Assembly: GCF_021352225.1 (NCBI RefSeq)
Contig: NZ_JAAUVI010000002.1
Location: forward strand, 1 to 64,000
Direction of reading: 5' to 3'
Length of the DNA stretch: 64,000 bases
Source of the DNA: Methylobacterium sp. C25
GTDB lineage: Bacteria > Pseudomonadota > Alphaproteobacteria > Rhizobiales > Beijerinckiaceae
Position numbers and translations under genes: made by a program. Below are positions 43,831-51,498 of the stretch, one piece after another (within the stretch, counting starts at the first letter, position 1; every line of letters begins with the position of its first letter). Under the pieces are notes generated by a model. It worked only from the letters and a program-made list of their open reading frames with translations. It was not told where the DNA came from and searched no databases.

Positions 43831-44362
43831 TGCGACGGCACTCGGATGCGCTGCGGCGGCGCTGCTGGCTACGGACGTGGCCGCAGCCGAATTCGGCCGC
43901 CCCGCCACGCGCGATGAGATCGCGCTCTGGAACATCGACGTGCGACCGGACGGGACCGGGTTGCCACCCGGCAGCGGCACGGCGGCTCGCGGCCAGCAGG
44001 TCTTCGAGGAGAATTGTGTGGCCTGCCACGGTGAACGCGGCCAGGGCGGCATCGCCGACCGTCTGACCGGCGGCCAGGGCACGCTGGCCTCCGACCATCC
44101 GGTCAAGACGGTCGGCAGCTACTGGCCCTATGCCACCTCGCTCTTCGACTACGTCCGCCGCGCGATGCCCTATCCCGCCCCGCAGACGCTCAGCGACGAC
44201 GACTATTACGCGGTCGTTGCCTACATCCTGAATCTGAACGAAATCGTCGCGTCAGATACGGTGCTCGACCGGGCCCGTCTGCCCGCCATCAAGATGCCCA
44301 ACCGCAATGGGTTCTGGCCGGATCCGGAATTCAAGCTGATCCGGAACTCCCGGCAACCCTAA
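43817..44362 (+). CDS. c-type cytochrome, electron partner of the sulfite dehydrogenase
   Basis: The 181-residue protein has a signal peptide (ATALGCAAAALLATDVAAA) and one heme site CVACH (Cys67, Cys70, His71) in NCVACHGERGQGG; a distal Met is offered by RRAMPYPAPQTLSDDDYYAV. It resembles the SoxD N-terminal cytochrome domain but is about half the length of diheme SoxD. The ATG at 43817 overlaps the soxC end by 14 bases. It accepts electrons from sulfite oxidation and passes them to the respiratory chain; partner assignment is from gene order. Confidence 0.88.
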   Translation: MSWLNATALGCAAAALLATDVAAAEFGRPATRDEIALWNIDVRPDGTGLPPGSGTAARGQQVFEENCVACHGERGQGGIADRLTGGQGTLASDHPVKTVGSYWPYATSLFDYVRRAMPYPAPQTLSDDDYYAVVAYILNLNEIVASDTVLDRARLPAIKMPNRNGFWPDPEFKLIRNSRQP

Positions 44363-45132
44363 CTTCGTGATGGTGCAGATCGCTGTTTGACGGGCGTGGG
44401 AGATGGGGCCGTGCTCGTAATTCATGGTCTGGGAATAGCGCGGCATTGAGGAGGTTGAAAATCCGACATCCGCGGTCCGCACTCTCCTCTACTCAAGCAG
44501 CCGTTCTGCATTGGCTAGCTTTCGCCGATCGCCGAATGGCCGATTTCACGGGTTCTCGCTTGGAAGCAGCCAGACCGCTTTCCACCCATCTCGGTCCTCA
44601 CCTGCCGGCGACTATGTCCGGTTCGGAGCAGATTCCGGGCAGGCCGGAACAACCAAGGTAGGCGCTCACAAGCCGCGATCTGGCGATCTCGCTGCCTCGC
44701 ATCGTAAAGGATACGCTTGGCGCTGCGACTATTGTTCCGCCGTCGATTTTCTAGAAGCGCGCACAAACCGCGTCTCTCACAATGACCAAACTTATCTCCA
44801 GCGCTCGCGATACACCGGGCGCGGAAACCTGAATATTTTCAGCGAGAATGGCCCTGATTTTCCCTGCAGAACCGGCGCGTTCCGTGCGCTTGAATGCGTC
44901 GTGAGACCAAAGGCCTATCAGGCAAGCTGCCCGTCGGCTTGAAAGTCCTGATTAAAGCAGGAGCAAAGCCTGTTTCCGCCCGACTGCCTGGTGGAGCTGA
45001 GGGGAAGCCAGCATCACTGATAAATAAAGGAAATCTGGAGCGCACCGCGTTCCGCCCCACCAAGCGCCCCACTCGCGAACGGCGCGTTCGAATTTCCGGT
45101 CTGACTTTTCGCGCCGCCCTCTCGCTCGCGGG
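44363..45132. other. Gene-free junction between chromosome and prophage
   Basis: About 770 bases with no supported gene. The first half contains a degraded relative of the dispersed repeat (CCACCCATCTCGG at 44582-44594, then ATGTCCG). The second half is less GC-rich and leads to the methyltransferase. The phage left end probably lies here, but no tRNA or direct repeat for an attachment site was recognised. Confidence 0.5.
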
Positions 45133-46491
45133 ATGCGCGTGATGGGCGCGCTGCGCTACGGCTCCGTCTGTTCCGGCATCGAAGCGGCCACCGTCGCGTG
45201 GCACCCGCTCGGCTGGCAGCCACAGTTCTTCTCCGAAATCGAAGCCGCCCCGCGTGCGGTCCTGTCCCATCATTACCCGGGTGTGCCGCTCCATGGCGAC
45301 TTCACGACGATCCGCGAAGGCGAATACGGCGCAATCGACCTTCTTGTTGGAGGCACCCCCTGCCAGTCGTTTTCGGTCGCGGGCCTCAGAGGCGGACTGG
45401 CAGACGACCGCGGCAACCTGGCCCTCCAGTATCTTAGGCTGGCTGAGCGCCTGCGCCCCCGATGGCTGGTCTGGGAGAACGTCCCCGGCGTCCTGTCGTC
45501 AAACGGAGGACGGGACTTTGGTGCCATTCTCGGGGGCATGGTCGAACTCGGGTATGGGTTCGCCTACCGAGTGCTTGACGCTCAGTTTGTCCGAGTGGAC
45601 GGGTTTGGACGGGCTGTCCCTCAACGACGCCGGCGTGTGTTCGTTGTCGGATATCTTGGAGACTGGCGACGTCCCGCAGCGGTACTTCTTGAGCGCGCGA
45701 GCCTGCGCGGGGATCCTGCGCCGCGCCGAGAAGCGGGGTCGGGAGCTGCCGTCGGCGCTCTCGCAGGCACTAGCCCAGGTGGCGGCTGGCGCGTAGGCGC
45801 GGACGAGGCCGCTGCAGGCCAGCTTGTCGCGCAAACCCTCTTATCTGGCGGCCACGCCAACAATCCGCTGGACGAAACCCTTATCGCAGGAGCGCTAACC
45901 TCGGGTGATCGTGGCATCAGTCCCGATCAGGCTGCCGCGGCCATGATCATTCCGATCCTTGAAGTCGGAAAGGGCTCAACGTCCAGGGGGCAAGGCCCGA
46001 ACGGCTCAGGACTGGGCGCGGCCGGCGACCCCATGTTCACGTTGCAGGCAGGCGCTCAGCACGCAATCGCCTTCGACACGACGCAGATCACCAGCGCCGC
46101 GAACCGCTGTAACCCTAAGTCTGGCGACCCTTGCCACCCGCTGGCGGCAGCGGGGCATCCGCCCACCATTGCATTCGACTGCAAGGCCGGTGGCGATACC
46201 AGCTTCGCTATCGGTGAGATCCCCGGCTCGCTCCGTGGCGAGGGCCACGGGGGCGGTCACGCCGCAATCCAGCAAGGCTGGGCCGTTCGACGCCTGACGC
46301 CCCGCGAGTGCGAGCGCCTTCAGGGCTTCCCCGACGATTACACCGCCATCCCTTGGCGCGGCGGCATCCTCGCCGACGGCCCTCGCTACAAAGCGCTCGG
46401 CAACTCTATGGCCGTGAACGCGATGCAGTGGATCGGTCGGCGGATTGAAGCTGTCGAAGCCATCCCTTCAACCGTCGCGAGGGCCGCATGA
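45133..46491 (+). CDS. Phage DNA (cytosine-5) methyltransferase
   Basis: The 452-residue protein has the C5-MTase motifs in order: GSVCSGIEAATVAW (motif I), GGTPCQSFSVAGLRGGL with catalytic Cys77 (IV), WENVPGVLSS (VI), VPQRRRRVFVVG (VIII), a target-recognition region of about 200 residues rich in Gly/Ala, then LTPRECERLQGFPDDYT (IX) and YKALGNSMAVNAM (X). ATG at 45133 or 45142 may start it. It heads the rightward early cluster of the prophage and likely protects phage DNA from host restriction. Between 45254 and 45796 a second frame also looks protein-coding (see separate entry). Confidence 0.93.
   Translation: MRVMGALRYGSVCSGIEAATVAWHPLGWQPQFFSEIEAAPRAVLSHHYPGVPLHGDFTTIREGEYGAIDLLVGGTPCQSFSVAGLRGGLADDRGNLALQYLRLAERLRPRWLVWENVPGVLSSNGGRDFGAILGGMVELGYGFAYRVLDAQFVRVDGFGRAVPQRRRRVFVVGYLGDWRRPAAVLLERASLRGDPAPRREAGSGAAVGALAGTSPGGGWRVGADEAAAGQLVAQTLLSGGHANNPLDETLIAGALTSGDRGISPDQAAAAMIIPILEVGKGSTSRGQGPNGSGLGAAGDPMFTLQAGAQHAIAFDTTQITSAANRCNPKSGDPCHPLAAAGHPPTIAFDCKAGGDTSFAIGEIPGSLRGEGHGGGHAAIQQGWAVRRLTPRECERLQGFPDDYTAIPWRGGILADGPRYKALGNSMAVNAMQWIGRRIEAVEAIPSTVARAA
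45254..45796 (+). CDS. Overprinted reading frame inside the methyltransferase gene
   Basis: The +1-shifted frame is open for 181 codons from a GTG. Its C-terminal part reads NDAGVCSLSDILETGDVPQR followed by YFLSARACAGILRRAEKRGR and a helical end. This closely resembles small phage proteins I know with the pattern CSLSDILETGDVP-RFFLS-KAC-GILRRAEKRGK-LP. The same DNA encodes motif VIII (QRRRR) and following residues of the methyltransferase. Either both frames are translated, or a frameshift joins them. There is no clear ribosome site at the GTG, so the true start is uncertain. Confidence 0.4.
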   Translation: MRSCPIITRVCRSMATSRRSAKANTAQSTFLLEAPPASRFRSRASEADWQTTAATWPSSILGWLSACAPDGWSGRTSPASCRQTEDGTLVPFSGAWSNSGMGSPTECLTLSLSEWTGLDGLSLNDAGVCSLSDILETGDVPQRYFLSARACAGILRRAEKRGRELPSALSQALAQVAAGA

Positions 46492-46540
46492 TGACCACCA
46501 CCGCTCCCCCACCCCTTCCCGCCCGGTCATCAACCAGCGA

Positions 46541-46551
46541 GGGGGGGGGGG
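46541..46551 (+). repeat. Run of 11 G before a phage gene
   Basis: The tract lies 6 bases before the ATG at 46558, where the ribosome site should be. A short frame beginning at 46488 (MMTTTAPPPLPARSSTS) runs through it; loss of one G would fuse that frame to the next gene. Confidence 0.7.
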
Positions 46552-46557
46552 CGTGGC

Positions 46558-47481
46558 ATGAAGATCCGCCGCACTCGATGGAGCGACAACGATCGCTACC
46601 TTGGCCCCTTCACCTATGCTCGCGACGGTAGGGGCTACCGGCCGCTTGCTGTCGTCTTGTCTTCGCGAGGCGATGACGACGAGGAAAGCGGACACTGCAC
46701 GCTCCGCATTAGCGGCTTCGGCCACACGCTGATCGCTATCGTCCCGCCGGTCGTTCGACCGTGGCGGCGCTGGGTCGACCTCTCCAAAAGGCAGTTCTAT
46801 CGGGCGGACGGCAAGCCGGAACCGAAGCGGCCAGACGCCGGCTATTGGGATGTGCACGCGCGTCGATACGGGTTCTCTTTGGACGGCGCGGGAGACATGG
46901 GAGGGAGTGCCTTCCTGCAAGTGTTCCTCGGCCCACAGACACACGACAGCAGCACGACGCGCTCGTGGTCGAAGTTCCTGCCCTGGACCGAATGGCGACA
47001 TGTCCGGAGAAGCCTCTACGACCTGGAGGGCCGACACTTCTGGAGTGAGGGCGAGTACCAGCCGAGCCGCAAGGCGTCCCGCGACGAACGGCTGGACGGC
47101 AGCCGCAGGCGGATGGATGCGGCGCGGGATGCCGAGGCGGCGTGCCCCTCATTCACTTTTGCCTTTGCAGACTTCGACGGCGAGCACCTGACGGCTCGAA
47201 CACACATCGAAGAACGTGAATGGCGTCTCGGCACCGGCTGTTTTCGATGGCTGTCGCTGTTCCGCAAGCCGCTCATCATCCGCCGGCTTGATATCACTTT
47301 TTCCGGCGAGACCGGGCGCCGCAAGGGATCGTGGAAGGGCGGAACGCTCGCGACTAACGGCCCGATCATGGAACCGGGCGAGACGCACGAGGCCACGTTC
47401 CGCCGCTACTGCACCGAGAACCGGATGACGTTCATCGGCCTCGCGGCAACCCCGACAACGACGGAGGTCGGACATGGGTGA
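46558..47481 (+). CDS. Phage hypothetical protein, 307 residues
   Basis: The product begins MKIRRTRWSDNDRYLGPFTY and contains conserved-looking tryptophan- and arginine-rich segments (WSKFLPWTEWRHVRRSLYDL, RRWVDLSKRQFYRADGKPEP). Similar proteins occur beside small zinc-ribbon genes in Rhizobiales phages, but I know no function. No transmembrane segment or nucleic-acid motif is apparent. Codon usage matches the phage neighbours. The G-tract just upstream may affect translation. It overlaps the next gene by 8 bases. Confidence 0.75.
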   Translation: MKIRRTRWSDNDRYLGPFTYARDGRGYRPLAVVLSSRGDDDEESGHCTLRISGFGHTLIAIVPPVVRPWRRWVDLSKRQFYRADGKPEPKRPDAGYWDVHARRYGFSLDGAGDMGGSAFLQVFLGPQTHDSSTTRSWSKFLPWTEWRHVRRSLYDLEGRHFWSEGEYQPSRKASRDERLDGSRRRMDAARDAEAACPSFTFAFADFDGEHLTARTHIEEREWRLGTGCFRWLSLFRKPLIIRRLDITFSGETGRRKGSWKGGTLATNGPIMEPGETHEATFRRYCTENRMTFIGLAATPTTTEVGHG

Positions 47482-47818
47482 GCAGAAGCGCCGCGAGGCG
47501 GCCATGTCCGACTACGAGCGGGCGATACAGGACCTCACCCGCAAGCCGACCGACGATGGGCATCTCATCGAAGCCGGCTGGGTTGGTCTCCGGCAGATGT
47601 GGCTGCCGGCAGACGCGCCCGAGCATCAGGTCGCCGACCTCCGCAAAGCCTTCATGGCCGGCGCCCAGCACACCTGGGGCAGCATCATGAACATGCTCGA
47701 TCCCGGCGACGATCCGACGACCGCCGACCTTTCGCGCATGGACAAGATCCAGAAGGAGCTGGACGCCTTCGGGGCCGAGATCGCGCGCGACCACTATCCG
47801 ACGAAGGGGAGTGCGTGA
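47474..47818 (+). CDS. Phage hypothetical protein, 114 residues
   Basis: A small acidic, mostly helical protein (LRKAFMAGAQHTWGSIMNML, DLSRMDKIQKELDAFGAEIA). It belongs to the series of short overlapping genes typical of phage early regions. The start overlaps the previous gene by 8 bases and its stop shares one base with the next ATG (TGATG). No function recognised; comparable sequences occur in Rhizobiales prophages. Confidence 0.72.
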   Translation: MGEQKRREAAMSDYERAIQDLTRKPTDDGHLIEAGWVGLRQMWLPADAPEHQVADLRKAFMAGAQHTWGSIMNMLDPGDDPTTADLSRMDKIQKELDAFGAEIARDHYPTKGSA

Positions 47819-48000
47819 TGGGCAAACCAAACCACTGCTGCCCAATGTGCGGCGCTGACAGCCCGCGAAGCTGCGGCCTTGAAGAGGAATGCGGCGGTGC
47901 CTGCCCGTGGGTCGAGTCCGGCCAGTACGAGCAAGATTGCGACATGGCGGATGAAGAGGAGGGGGCCGCCCCCTCCCCCGCACAAGCACGGGGGCGGTGA
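47818..48000 (+). CDS. Small cysteine-rich phage protein
   Basis: The 60-residue product has CCPMCGADSPRSCGLEEECG plus further cysteines, likely a zinc-binding knuckle. ATG uses the last base of the previous stop. The C-terminal half is acidic then low-complexity. Function unknown. Confidence 0.62.
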   Translation: MGKPNHCCPMCGADSPRSCGLEEECGGACPWVESGQYEQDCDMADEEEGAAPSPAQARGR

Positions 48001-48003
48001 GCG

Positions 48004-48396
48004 ATGGGCTGGTCTCTCGGATACGACCCGAATTGGAAGCGCGATGTTGGCTATGGCGTGCCGGCGATCTGCGATGATCCGACCTGCGACGCGGAGATCG
48101 ACCGCGGCCTAAGCTACGTCTGCGGCGGCGAGCCATATGGCGGTGAAGACGGCTGCGGCCTGCACTTCTGCGGCAATCACCTCTGGCACAACAAAGAGGG
48201 TCAGCAGGTCTGCTGGCGATGCCGCACTGGCCGCAAGCCCTACGAGCCAAAGCCCGATACGCACGAATGGCTCGAATGGAAGCTGACCGATCCGTCCTGG
48301 GCCGAGTGGCGCAAGGCCGATCCCGAGGAGGTTCGGAAGATCGAGGCAGCCCTAGAAGCCACCCCGCTCCCCTCCCCCGCGCAGGGAGGGAAGTGA
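48004..48396 (+). CDS. Phage zinc-ribbon-like hypothetical protein
   Basis: The 130-residue protein starts MGWSLGYDPNWKRDVGYGVP and contains ICDDPTCDAEIDRGLSYVCG, CGLHFCGNHLW and VCWRCRTGRKPYEPK. The pattern of Cys pairs and His (CDD..C..C..CGLHFCGNH..CWRC) suggests two zinc sites in a treble-clef or RING-like arrangement. The N-terminal sequence is one I have seen in several proteobacterial phages. It might be a nucleic-acid or protein-binding adaptor; this is inference. Confidence 0.72.
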   Translation: MGWSLGYDPNWKRDVGYGVPAICDDPTCDAEIDRGLSYVCGGEPYGGEDGCGLHFCGNHLWHNKEGQQVCWRCRTGRKPYEPKPDTHEWLEWKLTDPSWAEWRKADPEEVRKIEAALEATPLPSPAQGGK

Positions 48397-48398
48397 AG

Positions 48399-48833
48399 AT
48401 GACGATCCGCTACGAGAAGCACATCACCAGGGACATGCTCCGCGCCGAGCCTGAGACGCTGTTCGTGTTCGGTGACAATCTCGAACGCAAGGGCTTAGGC
48501 GGTCAGGCGCGGGAGATGCGCTACGAGCCAAACGCCGTCGGTATCCCGACCAAGCGTGAGCCGGGCAATTGGCCGGGCGCCTTCTTCGACGACACGCCGT
48601 GGGACGCCGAGGATTACCTGCGGGCACGGCAGAAGGACGTGGACCGGCTTGAGGCCCATCTGCGCAAGGGCGGCACCGTGGTTCTGCCGGAAGGTGGCCT
48701 CGGCACCGGGCTCGCGGATCTTGAGAACCGCTCGCCGAGTGTGTGGAAGTGGCTGCAGGCTGATCTCGCAGCCCTGAAGGCGCTTGGAGAACTCGCCCCG
48801 CCCGCGTCCTCGACGGAAGGAGAAGCGGGATGA
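48399..48833 (+). CDS. Phage protein of the DUF7831 type
   Basis: The 144-residue protein begins RYEKHITRDMLRAEPETLFV then FGDNLERKGLGGQAREMRYE and VGIPTKREP. These GDN and GGQA blocks define a small phage family of macrodomain-like appearance, with unknown activity. GGAGGG lies 8 bases before the ATG. The stop overlaps the next small frame (ATGA). Family name is from memory and less sure than the match itself. Confidence 0.72.
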   Translation: MTIRYEKHITRDMLRAEPETLFVFGDNLERKGLGGQAREMRYEPNAVGIPTKREPGNWPGAFFDDTPWDAEDYLRARQKDVDRLEAHLRKGGTVVLPEGGLGTGLADLENRSPSVWKWLQADLAALKALGELAPPASSTEGEAG

Positions 48834-48928
48834 CCTGCGATACCTGCCGCGAACTGCTCGCCGAGGGCTTGGACCTCTGTGTCCGCGCCCGAAAGCGGAA
48901 GCACCTGATGCAGGGGTGTTCGTCATGA
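48830..48928 (+). CDS. 32-residue phage CxxC microprotein
   Basis: ATG overlaps the previous stop (ATGA) and its own stop overlaps the next ATG (ATGA), a packing unlikely by chance. Sequence starts MTCDTCRELLAEGLDLC, with a CxxC pair and a basic end. GGAG lies 7 bases upstream. Function unknown. Confidence 0.65.
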   Translation: MTCDTCRELLAEGLDLCVRARKRKHLMQGCSS

Positions 48929-49338
48929 CCCGCGTGCTCGTCACCGGCGGTCGGGACTGCGTGCGGGACTTCATCGCGCGGCTCAAACGGCTGCCATGCA
49001 CATGCCGCGGTCGAGCGCCGACCGAGCCCTTGCAGAAGGGCTACCGTTTCGTCTGGCGCGATTGGCTCGGCGTGACGATGGGATGGTCCTGCCAGCCTGA
49101 GATAGCAGTTGCGTCGGGCTACGAGTGCGAGGCCTGCGGCGCGGTCTACGAGACGACGGGCGGCTACATCCCTCGGCTCGGCAAGCGCGACACGACAGGC
49201 TGGCCTCTGACGCTGTCCGGCGAACGGATGCCTCTGGAGCAAGACCGCATCTATCGCGAACGGGAATGGCCCACCCGCCGCGCCAAAGCCGCCGGCATCG
49301 AGGTCGTGAAGGTGGAGGGAGGGTCGAACAATGGCTGA
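48925..49338 (+). CDS. Phage hypothetical protein with N-terminal VLVTGGRD motif
   Basis: The 137-residue product starts MTRVLVTGGRDCVRDFIARL, like the SLOG-type nucleotide-binding proteins often found in phages, but the rest departs: a CxC (PCTCRG), a CEACGAVYE zinc knuckle and RREREWPTRRAKAAGIEVV. It could be a shuffled or truncated relative. It overlaps its neighbours by 4 and 8 bases, showing it is an integral part of the early operon. Confidence 0.68.
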   Translation: MTRVLVTGGRDCVRDFIARLKRLPCTCRGRAPTEPLQKGYRFVWRDWLGVTMGWSCQPEIAVASGYECEACGAVYETTGGYIPRLGKRDTTGWPLTLSGERMPLEQDRIYREREWPTRRAKAAGIEVVKVEGGSNNG

Positions 49339-49606
49339 GCCGCTGACCACGTGGGAGATGCAGGATCGCCTCATCAAGACGCTCGGCGTGCTTGAGGTTG
49401 ATCGGCGCGTTCACCGGGTCTGTCGATATCTGCGCCAGGACCGCGAATGCCTACGGTGCCCGATGCGGTTCATCGACCATATCGATGGCGAGGAAGAGGT
49501 CTGCCAGCAGGCCTGCTACGGTCTAGCGCTTGAGGCCATCACCTACGCGAACGGTGCGGTTCACCCGCGAGAGAAACGGCCCGACGCAGGAGCGCATCAT
49601 GGCTGA
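49331..49606 (+). CDS. Phage hypothetical protein, 91 residues
   Basis: A small protein with WEMQDRLIKTLGVLEVDRRV at the start and four cysteines in CRYLRQDRECLRCPM and VCQQACYG. It overlaps the previous and next genes by 8 bases each. The cysteine spacing suggests metal binding. Nothing further is recognised. Confidence 0.65.
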   Translation: MAEPLTTWEMQDRLIKTLGVLEVDRRVHRVCRYLRQDRECLRCPMRFIDHIDGEEEVCQQACYGLALEAITYANGAVHPREKRPDAGAHHG

Positions 49607-49835
49607 GACGAGCGAGGTGGCCTCTGATTGGCTGGCCGATGACCTGCGGGAGGTCGCATCCGACTTTGCCGCGATCACTTCGGCCGCTGTCGCCGATCGG
49701 ATGTACCAACGCCTTAATGCCTTCGATGCCGCGAAGCTGAGAGACAAGCTGGCTCAGCGATACCTTGAATGGACGGGTCGCGATCTCCGGGCTGATCTCG
49801 ACGCCGCTCTCCCCTCCCCGCCCGATCCCGCATAA
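49599..49835 (+). CDS. Phage hypothetical protein, 78 residues
   Basis: A helical acidic protein (VASDWLADDLREVASDFAAI, LRDKLAQRYLEWTGRDLRAD). ATG at 49599 lies inside the end of the previous gene. No domain recognised. Confidence 0.62.
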   Translation: MAETSEVASDWLADDLREVASDFAAITSAAVADRMYQRLNAFDAAKLRDKLAQRYLEWTGRDLRADLDAALPSPPDPA

Positions 49836-49843
49836 CCTGCGGC

Positions 49844-49951
49844 ATGCACCGTCGCACTCCACCGTGGCCCATCGTCGTTCTCGCTATGGGAACCTGGACA
49901 TCCGTTGCCGCCGTTGTCTGGGCGATCGGACGAGGGATGCATTGGTGGTAG
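49844..49951 (+). CDS. 35-residue membrane microprotein
   Basis: MHRRTPPWPIVVLAMGTW leads into a single hydrophobic helix (TSVAAVVWAIGRG). It begins 8 bases after the previous stop and overlaps the start of the next gene by 7 bases. A basic N terminus plus one helix fits a small inner-membrane protein. Coding status is inferred from packing. Confidence 0.5.
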   Translation: MHRRTPPWPIVVLAMGTWTSVAAVVWAIGRGMHWW

Positions 49952-50130
49952 CCGAACAAGAGACCGCGAAACCGCTGAAATGGTCTGACTACCACTACTC
50001 CGCAGCCGACCTGGAAGAAATGGTCGAACGGGGACTGACCATGCAGGCCGCCGGCATCCGCTCACAGGTCGTCAGCATCGATCTGTATGTGGAGGCATTG
50101 AAGGCGCTGGCGAGAGAGAGGAAGCGGTGA
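49945..50130 (+). CDS. Phage hypothetical protein, 61 residues
   Basis: GTG at 49945 has GAGGG 8 bases upstream. The product (KPLKWSDYHYSAADLEEMVE, GIRSQVVSIDLYVEALKALA) is helical and charged. The stop overlaps a GTG (GTGA) that opens the next frame. Longer in-frame extension upstream lies over the preceding genes and is not used. Confidence 0.58.
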   Translation: MVAEQETAKPLKWSDYHYSAADLEEMVERGLTMQAAGIRSQVVSIDLYVEALKALARERKR

Positions 50131-50294
50131 GCCGCAAGCCAGCAGACGCCGAGAAGGCTCGCCTGGAGAACCGCGCGTCCGCAAGGCGGCAAACTGGCTT
50201 GTCGGCCATCCGAGATGGGGCGTTGATGACGGTGGCCGTCGTTGGTCTTTTGGCGGCACTGTATATGGCGGCTGAACTTCTCGGCTGGGCTTGA
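50127..50294 (+). CDS. 55-residue phage membrane protein
   Basis: The GTG start overlaps the previous stop (GTGA) and the stop shares its last base with the next ATG (TGATG). A basic N-terminal half (SRKPADAEKARLENRASARR) is followed by one membrane helix (TVAVVGLLAALYMAAELLGW). The topology suggests a small inner-membrane protein with a cytoplasmic basic tail. Confidence 0.6.
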   Translation: MSRKPADAEKARLENRASARRQTGLSAIRDGALMTVAVVGLLAALYMAAELLGWA

Positions 50295-50698
50295 TGACAC
50301 TCCGCTGGCGCCACACCTGGCCCGAGAAGGGCGAGGATTTCGTCTTGCTCCGAGAGCGCGACCCAGCAGCCGATCCCGAGCCCGAGCACATCGGGCGCAT
50401 CCACAGCCACGCGAAGAGCCAATACGCCGAGCGGCGGCGGGGGTGGTCTTGGTCGCTGACCTGCGCCACCAAGTTCGTCGGCATTCCGAAGCCGGCCTTC
50501 GCGGCCAGCGGTTTCGAGGGGACGAAGCAGGAGGCGGCCGACGCGCTCAAGGCTGCATGGGCACAGGAAGAGGCTTGGCGTGCCGAGGCGCTGGCGACCG
50601 TGGATTTCAGCGGCATGCCGCCGAACGTCGAGCGGTGTCTGCGGCATGGGCAGCCGACGCCGGCGAAGTGGAGCCGTTTGACGGACGGTCAGGGCTGA
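50294..50698 (+). CDS. Phage hypothetical protein, 134 residues
   Basis: The product starts MTLRWRHTWPEKGEDFVLL and contains IGRIHSHAKSQYAERRRGWS and a helical block FEGTKQEAADALKAAWAQEE. The N-terminal strand pattern (DFVLLRERD...IGRIH...WSWSLTC) resembles small phage proteins of unknown role. It is tightly coupled to the preceding membrane protein gene. Confidence 0.68.
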   Translation: MTLRWRHTWPEKGEDFVLLRERDPAADPEPEHIGRIHSHAKSQYAERRRGWSWSLTCATKFVGIPKPAFAASGFEGTKQEAADALKAAWAQEEAWRAEALATVDFSGMPPNVERCLRHGQPTPAKWSRLTDGQG

Positions 50699-50725
50699 GC
50701 AACATCAGGCCGACAGGAGGCCACG

Positions 50726-50911
50726 ATGCCCGACATGCGAGACATGCTCACGCCGGAGATCCTTGCCGGCATGGAGAAGTGGATGGCCGGAATGGAGCCG
50801 CCCCGCACGCTTCCGCAGGCCGTGAACGAAGCCTTGGGCGACTGGCTGACGCAAATGGGCGTGCTGCCGTATGTCGAGCATCCCGAGGGCGAGACAGACC
50901 CGGACGCATGA
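50726..50911 (+). CDS. Phage hypothetical protein, 61 residues
   Basis: A short protein (MPDMRDMLTPEILAGMEKWM, NEALGDWLTQMGVLPYV). GGAGG lies upstream of the ATG. Its stop overlaps the next ATG (ATGA). Function unknown. Confidence 0.6.
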   Translation: MPDMRDMLTPEILAGMEKWMAGMEPPRTLPQAVNEALGDWLTQMGVLPYVEHPEGETDPDA

Positions 50912-51411
50912 CGCGCTTCTATTTCGACCAGAACCGATCCGGGAAACGGACCGAGGACACGGTTGGCATCGAGTTCGCCACGGCCGAGGAAGCCGATCGG
51001 CACGCGCTCAGCCTGGTCAAGGCGTTCATACAGGACGTCGAGGTGACAGGCCGCATGACCGGCATGACGGTGAGCGTGCACACCGAGGATTATTCGACCT
51101 CTTGGAGTGTCGCTTCCACAGTTCGCCGGATCGGCAGCCTCAAGCCAAACCATGAGAGAGCCGTCCGCCCAGGGACCGAGTCCGGCAAGGTTCAATGGCT
51201 GATGGACAGGGGCGAGACCAACGACCGTGTGGTGAACATGGCTGTCGACGCCTACCTCGCAGATCCAACGCGGCGATGGTTTGAGATCTCAAGCGGGTAC
51301 GACATTGATCTGGCCGCAGCCGTGCAAGCGTTTCGGCCAGCGGCGGATAGCCCCACGAACTGGCTGCTGGTCCGTAGTGCGATCGTGCGGGCGCCGATCA
51401 GGCGGCGGTGA
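50908..51411 (+). CDS. Phage protein with N-terminal DUF6894-like part
   Basis: The 167-residue protein starts MTRFYFDQNRSGKRTEDTVG followed by GIEFATAEEADRHALSLVKA, which resembles the DUF6894 fold (short Tyr/Phe-rich strand then a helix). The remaining 100 residues (VQWLMDRGETNDRVVNMAVD, FEISSGYDIDLAAAVQAF) are not recognised. It is followed by a second, more typical DUF6894 gene, so the two may be paralogues. Confidence 0.65.
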   Translation: MTRFYFDQNRSGKRTEDTVGIEFATAEEADRHALSLVKAFIQDVEVTGRMTGMTVSVHTEDYSTSWSVASTVRRIGSLKPNHERAVRPGTESGKVQWLMDRGETNDRVVNMAVDAYLADPTRRWFEISSGYDIDLAAAVQAFRPAADSPTNWLLVRSAIVRAPIRRR

Positions 51412-51498
51412 TCGCCTCCAGCGTATAGGTGAACCAGTAGACAGAGAAACCGAGCGTCGGCTAGCGGGTTAGCCCGGATCATTCGGTCCGAGGCTGCG

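Noticed and set aside
44363..45132. tRNA or direct-repeat attachment site for the prophage
   Set aside because: No cloverleaf-like sequence or repeat pair could be recognised; the other phage end is outside the window.
44839..45294. Minus-strand frame of 151 codons at the prophage edge
   Set aside because: It overlaps the start of the methyltransferase antisense and has no domain or ribosome site.
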